Shown piece by piece: positions 3,771 to 8,021 of a DNA stretch of 8,021 nt. Below the pieces are notes generated by a model. The model did no database searches, was not told where the DNA came from, and worked only from the letters and a program-made list of their open reading frames with translations. Origin of the DNA: Nanobdellota archaeon (GTDB taxonomy: Archaea > Nanobdellota > Nanobdellia > Pacearchaeales > GW2011-AR1); contig JAHISS010000123.1 of the NCBI GenBank assembly GCA_018817905.1, forward strand, positions 1 to 8,021, written 5' to 3'. A program made the translations under genes and the position numbers. The number at the start of each line of letters is the position of its first letter. The first letter of the stretch is position 1.

Positions 3771-6695
3771 ATGGCGCACATAAAAAAGATGGTGTTTCAT
3801 GGCTTTAAGAGTTTTGCGAAGCGGACAGAGATTCCTTTTGATAAAGGGATTTCGGTGATTATCGGGCCGAACGGTAGCGGGAAGTCGAACATCGCCGACG
3901 GTTTGTGTTTTGTTTTGGGAAGGTTGTCTATCAAGTCGATGCGGGCGGAAAAAGCGCGGAACTTGATTTTCATGGGTTCGAAATATGTGCGACCGGCGAA
4001 AGAGGCGTTTGTTGAAATTGTTTTTGATAATTCTGACCGGGCATTTAACCTTGATGCAAACGAAGTTGTGATTAAAAGAATGGTAAGACTAAAGGGCCAG
4101 AGTATTTACAAGCTCAACGGCGAGACAAAGACGCGGGCAGAAGTTATTGAGACGCTTGGGCAGGCGGGAATTGACCCGTATGGTTTTAATTTAATTCTTC
4201 AAGGACAAATCCAAAGCATTGTTAAGATGCATGGCGAGGAAAGGAAGAAAATAATCGGCGAGGTTGCTGGGATAAGTGTTTACGAGTGGAGGAAGGAAAA
4301 GTCGCTGAAAGAACTTGAGAAAACAGAGGCGCGGCTGAAAGAGATTTCTACGGTTTTGCGGGAACGGTCTGCGTTTTTGAATAATTTGGAAAAGGAAAAA
4401 GCGCAGGCGCAGCGTTACAAGGAATTACAGTTGGTTGTTAGGAGAGCGAAGGCGTCGATTTTGAAGAAAAGGCATGACGACAAGAGCAGAGAGATTGTTT
4501 CGTTGGTTAAGACGATTGAAGAAAAACTTGGGCTGAGAGATAAAGGCCAGAACAAAGTAGGAAAGATGCAGGAAGAGCTTGATGGACTTACTGAGAAGAT
4601 TAATCAGATAAACAAGCACATTCGGGATGCAACTGGTTTGGAGCAGGGAAGGTTGAGGGAGGAGATTACAAATTTACGCGCAGAACTTGAAGGTTTGAGA
4701 GTTAGAAAAGAAGGTTATGAAAATCGCGGGGAAGAAGTTGAGCGAAGAATTGAAGAAATGAAAAAGTCAGTTCCAGAACTTGAGAGCGAGATAGAAAAAT
4801 TGAGGGAAGAAAGTCCTCTGATGGCGAAGAAAGCGGGAGAGTTGAAAAAGAAAAAAGAAGAACTTGGTGTTTTGGAAAAAGAGCGGAAGGCAGGGTTTGC
4901 TTTGAAGTCAGAGCTTGGTTTGTTGAAAGAAAGAATTGAAGATAAAAAAAGACAGCTGACAAGAACTGCTGCAGAATCAGAGTCGTTGGTCGGGCAGATT
5001 GAAGAAGTTTCAAAAAGTTTGCAATACAACGCAGAGAAAGAATGTTTAGATGCGGCCGAGTTTTTCAAGAAAGGTCTTGCAAAAGAAGAAGATAAAATTT
5101 CTGAATCTCGCGAGGAAGAATTGAGATGTGAGAAAATTATTTCTGTTGCTGAACTTGAGATGAAGAACAACGGGGAGATAAAGAAAAAAGTTGAGAAGCT
5201 TGACGTTTGTCCGTTGTGTCAAAGTGAGATGACGCAGGAGCATGTGAGGCATGTTTTTTCAGAATGCAATTCTAAGATAACAAAGGCGAAAGGGGAGTTG
5301 GAGAAATCAAAAGAGGATTTGGCGAGAGCGAAAGAGAAAATTGAGAATTGTGTTGGAAAGGTTAACGAACTGGAGAAAAAGATTGGGAATTGCGAGAGAG
5401 AGCTTGGGGCGCATAAAAATATTTCTGAGAAAAAAGAATTGCTGAAGCTGGCGGTTAACCACGAGGCGGTTTTGAAAAAAGAGGTTTCAGAGTTTAACAG
5501 TAACCTGGCTGGTTTGGTGCGGAAGAGCGAGGAGATTTCTAAGATTGATGAGAGATATGAGAATAAACTTCATGAGATAGAGGAGATTTCTTCTAGGACA
5601 GAGGAAGATATTGACACAACGCTTTTGTATAGGGAAAGGGAACTGGAAAAAACGAGGAGTATTGTTGAAAGAGGCGAAGAAGACCTTGGAGAGATTCAGA
5701 GCCGCATTGAGGAATATGAACAGGATTTTGAAGAAAAGCAGGCGTTGTTGGACAAGAAGGAAGGAAAAGAACGCGAGTTGAACGAGAGATTTAAGAAAAT
5801 GTTTTTAGAGAGAGATGCAACGCAGAAGAAATTTCAGGAAGAAAGTATTCAGTTTTCTGAAATGCAGAGCGAGGTTAGGCAGGTTGAGGAGCAGGTGAAT
5901 TATTTGAAAGTTGGGAAGGCAAAGCTTGACGGGGAGAGGGAGACGCTTGAGATGGATTTGGCTGAATATCAAGGAGTTGAAATTTTGGCTGGGAGTTTGA
6001 ATGTTATTGAAGAAAGACTGCGAAAAGCGCAGACAACTTTGGAAACAATTGGTTCGATAAATCTTAGGGCGCTGGAAGTTTATGACGAGATGAAAAAGCA
6101 ATACGACGAAGTAAAGGGAAAAGTTGAGACTCTGGAAAAAGAAAAGCTGGAAATTTTGAAAATCATCGAGGAAATTGACAAGAAAAAGAAAAAGACATTT
6201 ATGAAAGCGTTTAACGCGATTAATGATTTGTTCACGAAGAATTTTTCAAAGCTCACATCTAAGGGAACTGCTTATCTTGAAATTGAAAACCGCGAGGATG
6301 TTTTTGCCGGCGGGATTAATATTGTTGTCAAGATGGCGCGCGGGAAATATTTTGACGTGAGTTCGTTGTCTGGCGGCGAGCAGACGCTTGTTGCGTTGTC
6401 TTTGCTGTTTGCAATTCAGGAATACCGCCCGTATCAATTTTACATTCTTGACGAGATTGACGCTGCGCTTGACAAGAGGAACTCTGAACGACTTGCAGGT
6501 TTGTTAAAGCAATACATGAAGTCGGGGCAGTATATTGTTGTGACGCACAACGACGCGATAATTCTTGATTCAGATATTTTGTACGGAGTTTCAATGCACG
6601 AAGGTGTTTCAAAGATTTTGAGTTTGAGAGTTAATGGGCAAGGTTCGGATTTTGGGAAGGAAGGGAGTGAAGGGGCGTTTAGGGAAGGCGGGTGA
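3771..6695 (+). CDS. smc: SMC-family chromosome ATPase with a Rad50-type zinc hook instead of a hinge
   Basis: SMC proteins are ATP-driven DNA-organising dimers acting in chromosome compaction and segregation, normally with a kleisin partner. The head is clearly SMC: N-terminal GFKSFAKRTEIPF, Walker A GPNGSGKSN (32-40), Q-loop LILQGQ (Q144), ABC signature LSGGEQ (866-871), Walker B FYILDEIDAALD (890-901) and switch H926. Long charged coiled coils occupy about 165-475 and 490-805. At the exact centre, where SMCs have a globular hinge of about 150 residues, there is instead KLDVCPLCQSEMTQEH with C480 and C483. This is the Rad50 zinc-hook pattern, in which two CxxC loops share one zinc. Length is 974 residues against about 1,150-1,200 for typical SMCs. 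The C-terminal tail (953-974) is Gly-rich and encoded by a G-tract repeat. No scpA, scpB or mre11 lies in the window. The SMC head assignment is firm; function with a hook is inferred. Confidence 0.92.
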   Translation: MAHIKKMVFHGFKSFAKRTEIPFDKGISVIIGPNGSGKSNIADGLCFVLGRLSIKSMRAEKARNLIFMGSKYVRPAKEAFVEIVFDNSDRAFNLDANEVVIKRMVRLKGQSIYKLNGETKTRAEVIETLGQAGIDPYGFNLILQGQIQSIVKMHGEERKKIIGEVAGISVYEWRKEKSLKELEKTEARLKEISTVLRERSAFLNNLEKEKAQAQRYKELQLVVRRAKASILKKRHDDKSREIVSLVKTIEEKLGLRDKGQNKVGKMQEELDGLTEKINQINKHIRDATGLEQGRLREEITNLRAELEGLRVRKEGYENRGEEVERRIEEMKKSVPELESEIEKLREESPLMAKKAGELKKKKEELGVLEKERKAGFALKSELGLLKERIEDKKRQLTRTAAESESLVGQIEEVSKSLQYNAEKECLDAAEFFKKGLAKEEDKISESREEELRCEKIISVAELEMKNNGEIKKKVEKLDVCPLCQSEMTQEHVRHVFSECNSKITKAKGELEKSKEDLARAKEKIENCVGKVNELEKKIGNCERELGAHKNISEKKELLKLAVNHEAVLKKEVSEFNSNLAGLVRKSEEISKIDERYENKLHEIEEISSRTEEDIDTTLLYRERELEKTRSIVERGEEDLGEIQSRIEEYEQDFEEKQALLDKKEGKERELNERFKKMFLERDATQKKFQEESIQFSEMQSEVRQVEEQVNYLKVGKAKLDGERETLEMDLAEYQGVEILAGSLNVIEERLRKAQTTLETIGSINLRALEVYDEMKKQYDEVKGKVETLEKEKLEILKIIEEIDKKKKKTFMKAFNAINDLFTKNFSKLTSKGTAYLEIENREDVFAGGINIVVKMARGKYFDVSSLSGGEQTLVALSLLFAIQEYRPYQFYILDEIDAALDKRNSERLAGLLKQYMKSGQYIVVTHNDAIILDSDILYGVSMHEGVSKILSLRVNGQGSDFGKEGSEGAFREGG

Positions 6696-6714
6696 GCGGG
6701 CGTTTGGGGAAGGG
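6642..6714 (+). repeat. G-tract array and imperfect 25-bp tandem duplication across the smc stop
   Basis: Positions 6665-6688 and 6690-6713 match at 20 of 24 bases with a 25-bp period; a weaker related segment precedes at 6642-6660. Because 25 is not a multiple of three, the second unit is read in a new frame and begins with the smc TGA stop (6693-6695). Eight runs of at least three G occur between 6654 and 6714 with spacers of 6, 6, 6, 5, 5, 5 and 2 bases. This fits the G3N1-7 quadruplex consensus twice over, on the coding strand and in the mRNA. Confidence 0.7.
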
Positions 6715-6738
6715 TGAGATTAACATCTGGGATAAGGG

Positions 6739-6761
6739 AAGTTTTGCCGTAGGCAAAATTT
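6739..6761 (+). repeat. 10-bp hairpin with GTA triloop downstream of smc
   Basis: AAGTTTTGCC (6739-6748) pairs with GGCAAAATTT (6752-6761) around GTA. The single non-Watson-Crick pair is G-T on the plus strand, consistent with an RNA transcribed with smc. No T-run follows directly, so it is not an obvious terminator. Confidence 0.55.
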
Positions 6762-6937
6762 GGATGGAAGAAACTGCAAGGTTTCGGAACCGTTAAATTC
6801 CTGTTAGTTTCGTCTGACCAAAGGGAAGACCTAAAATTTAGTGCAACGTTCCGAAGGAAAATTTTAGAGTTTTTGGATTACTGATAAATTCGACCGTAGG
6901 GAGTGAATATGTCCGAAGGACGAGAGAGGGGCGTAGA

Positions 6938-7008
6938 TTTTTTGTTTCTTTTTTCTAAAAAAAGAAAATGGAAGGGGCGTCTTGTTTTGGTTCTTTTCTG
7001 AAAAGAAC
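6938..7008. terminator. Probable bidirectional terminator with two A/T-rich hairpins
   Basis: T-runs at 6938-6943 and 6949-6954 would give oligo-U in a plus-strand transcript from smc. The A-run 6957-6963 gives oligo-U in the minus-strand transcript from the HNH gene ending at 7033. TTTCTTTTTT (6945-6954) pairs with AAAAAAGAAA (6958-6967), and GTTCTTTT (6990-6997) pairs with AAAAGAAC (7001-7008) around CTG. The position between convergent genes supports shared termination. Confidence 0.5.
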
Positions 7009-7032
7009 ATTTAGGGGTGTCATTTAGTCTTA

Positions 7033-7896
7033 TTATAAACTGTGATATGTTGTTCTAATCATTTTTGCCATCAATTTCCTACGTTCTTTTAAGAATTCAG
7101 AATATTCCATTTCATAAAATTTTTCAGGTAAACAATGTTCACTCGTCATCTTATTTAGTACTTCTTCCTTTCCCTTGAAATATTTGTTTTTAATCTCTAA
7201 GAAGTATTTTTTTGGTTCATCATCACTTATATCGATATTATCTTCAAATTCCAAATATGTAAAATTAGCTATTTGGTTAATTTGTTTTCTATCAAGACTA
7301 AATTTCTCTTTTAAATAATTTTTAGGGAATAAATGATGTTTTTCCAATGACTTCTTTTTAAGTTTCATGCTTGGGTCAAATAAATCATTAACAGTTCTAC
7401 TAGAAAATAATACTTTTGAGCCATTTCTGATAAGACATGCAAAATAAGTATTTCGTGCTGGGTTGTTCATGGAAGATGAAACCAATATTCTATTAGGCAA
7501 TGTTATTTCCCAAAAATCATTAGTTAATTCATTATCCATTAGATTCTTTAAAATGGAGATAAATTCTTCTTTATTTTTACATTCTTTTAATTGATTTAAA
7601 TCTGATTCCATCTGACTTTCTGGAGAGAACGAATACCTACTGGTAATTGAAGAAAAAAAGAACCATCTTCCAATAATTCCTTCTAGTTCTTTATGATTTA
7701 GGCCATATCTAATTTTCCCAATTAAAAAAATTATATAAGAATTAACAATGTTGTTAGTAGAAGAAATTAAGTCTTTACTTTTAAATCCAAGCCCTATAAG
7801 AATTTTTAAGAAACCATGCCAGTTTGTATTGTCTAAAACTATCTTTTGATTATTCTTAAATACTTCAAATTGCTTTTCTCTTATAGCAAGAGACAT
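7033..7896 (-). CDS. HNH protein matching the C-terminal half of GmrSD/DUF262-type nucleases
   Basis: This 287-residue protein resembles the region that follows the DUF262 (ParB-like NTPase) domain in GmrSD-type type IV restriction proteins. Residues 77-100 carry RWFFFSSITSRYSFSPES and a trailing DL, a conserved helical motif of that family. Residues 185-195, EKHHLFPKNYL, carry the HNH histidines (H187/H188), followed by INQIANFTYLEFEDN and DEPKKYF (206-232) with N211 and N220. No DUF262 domain is present: only 76 residues precede the RYS motif, and an in-frame TAG lies 14 codons upstream. The start is well supported by GGGGAG at 7903-7908, 6 nt before ATG 7896. It is strongly AT-rich compared with smc, suggesting acquisition. 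It could act with a separately encoded partner or be a remnant. The family call is from motifs only. Confidence 0.65.
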   Translation of the reverse strand: MSLAIREKQFEVFKNNQKIVLDNTNWHGFLKILIGLGFKSKDLISSTNNIVNSYIIFLIGKIRYGLNHKELEGIIGRWFFFSSITSRYSFSPESQMESDLNQLKECKNKEEFISILKNLMDNELTNDFWEITLPNRILVSSSMNNPARNTYFACLIRNGSKVLFSSRTVNDLFDPSMKLKKKSLEKHHLFPKNYLKEKFSLDRKQINQIANFTYLEFEDNIDISDDEPKKYFLEIKNKYFKGKEEVLNKMTSEHCLPEKFYEMEYSEFLKERRKLMAKMIRTTYHSL

Positions 7897-7911
7897 TAAT
7901 CTCTCCCCAAA

Positions 7912-7953
7912 GATTAAATAGTAAATAATCTATTTGTTCATGGGAGGTGAACC
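7912..7953 (+). promoter_or_regulatory. Divergent promoter region and strong Shine-Dalgarno
   Basis: The 57-bp gap between two divergent genes contains AT-rich GATTAAATAGTAAATAATC (7912-7930), which could supply TATA elements for both directions. GGAGGTGA at 7943-7950 matches the archaeal 16S anti-Shine-Dalgarno over eight bases and lies 3 nt before ATG 7954 (6 nt from GGAGG). This is the best ribosome-binding site in the window. Confidence 0.6.
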
Positions 7954-8021
7954 ATGAATAAAAAAGAATTAAATTTTCTGAAGAGCGTTTACAAAAAAGA
8001 GAAAGACGGAAAAATAAAAGA
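7954..8021 (+). CDS. 5' end of an unidentified plus-strand gene (partial)
   Basis: ATG 7954 follows an excellent GGAGGTGA ribosome-binding site, and 22 complete codons follow before the window ends. The visible N-terminus begins MNKKELNFLKSVYKK; it is lysine-rich, probably helical, with no signal peptide. It is divergent from the GmrSD-like HNH gene and could share regulation with it. No family can be assigned from this length. Confidence 0.6.
   Translation, partial: MNKKELNFLKSVYKKEKDGKIK

Larger units (their letters stand above)
6696..7032. other. 340-bp intergenic region rich in short hairpins, no gene seen
   Basis: No convincing reading frame or ribosome-binding site is present. Several short stems are closed by GNA or AAA triloops: 6739-6761, 6812-6830, 6849-6859 (TTCC-GAA-GGAA) and 6911-6921 (GTCC-GAA-GGAC). 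There is also an ATTC/GAAT stem around CC-GTA-GG at 6888-6908. Longer pairings include CTAAAATTT (6831-6839) with AAATTTTAG (6859-6867), and CGGAACCGTT (6785-6794) with AACGTTCCG (6845-6853, one bulge); these two cannot coexist without a pseudoknot. The region could be the smc 3' untranslated region, a small RNA or decayed repeat sequence. Confidence 0.45.

Noticed and set aside
4425..6612. Minus-strand open frames of 63-151 codons opposite smc
   Set aside because: They are reverse-complement products of Lys/Glu-rich coiled-coil codons (giving Phe/Leu/Ser-rich text), with no start signals.
6696..7032. tRNA or C/D-box RNA in the spacer after smc
   Set aside because: No cloverleaf, no T-loop GTTCRA context, and no properly spaced C (RUGAUGA) and D (CUGA) boxes were found.

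Overview
The window looks like part of a small, AT-rich archaeal genome, most plausibly a DPANN lineage such as Pacearchaeota or Woesearchaeota. This assignment is an inference. It rests on archaeal TATA/BRE-type promoters (TTTATAAATA before the surface-protein gene, TTTAAATAA 25 bp before smc), a probable leaderless smc transcript, U-rich termination tracts, a single-pass surface protein of S-layer type, an archaeal-style ribbon-helix-helix protein and a compact SMC. No rRNA, tRNA or other taxonomic marker is present.

Layout. At 1-65 (minus) is the 5' end of an unidentified gene, with an 11-bp perfect hairpin touching its Shine-Dalgarno. From 105 to 521 (plus) is the C-terminal half of an endonuclease IV (AP endonuclease), apparently a remnant. 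At 564-1050 (minus) a small HNH nuclease and a ribbon-helix-helix protein form a tight two-gene operon. At 1216-2433 (plus) is a signal-peptide, three-beta-domain, membrane-anchored surface protein with a strong promoter. At 2660-3376 (minus) is a class I SAM methyltransferase, bracketed by two diverged copies of an ~82-bp repeat. The two copies differ by compensatory changes that preserve a hairpin. At 3771-6695 (plus) is an SMC-type ATPase. The smc 3' end and the 340 bp behind it hold G-tracts, an imperfect 25-bp tandem duplication and many short hairpins. At 7033-7896 (minus) is an HNH protein matching the C-terminal half of GmrSD/DUF262-type proteins. Divergent from it is the start of another gene at 7954 (plus), cut by the window end.

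Most notable points. (1) The SMC ATPase has canonical SMC heads, but the centre of the protein carries a Rad50-like CPLC zinc hook in place of an SMC hinge, giving a 974-residue hybrid architecture. (2) The methyltransferase-flanking repeat shows three double compensatory substitutions plus wobble-compatible changes, all consistent with an RNA read on the minus strand. (3) Eight regularly spaced G-tracts cover the smc stop codon inside a tandem duplication whose frame shift creates that stop.

The genes do not form one pathway. The surface protein and smc look like housekeeping genes. The HNH/RHH pair, the GmrSD-like fragment, the repeat-bracketed methyltransferase and the truncated nuclease look like accessory turnover. 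I see no complete, clearly recognisable defence system or mobile element.
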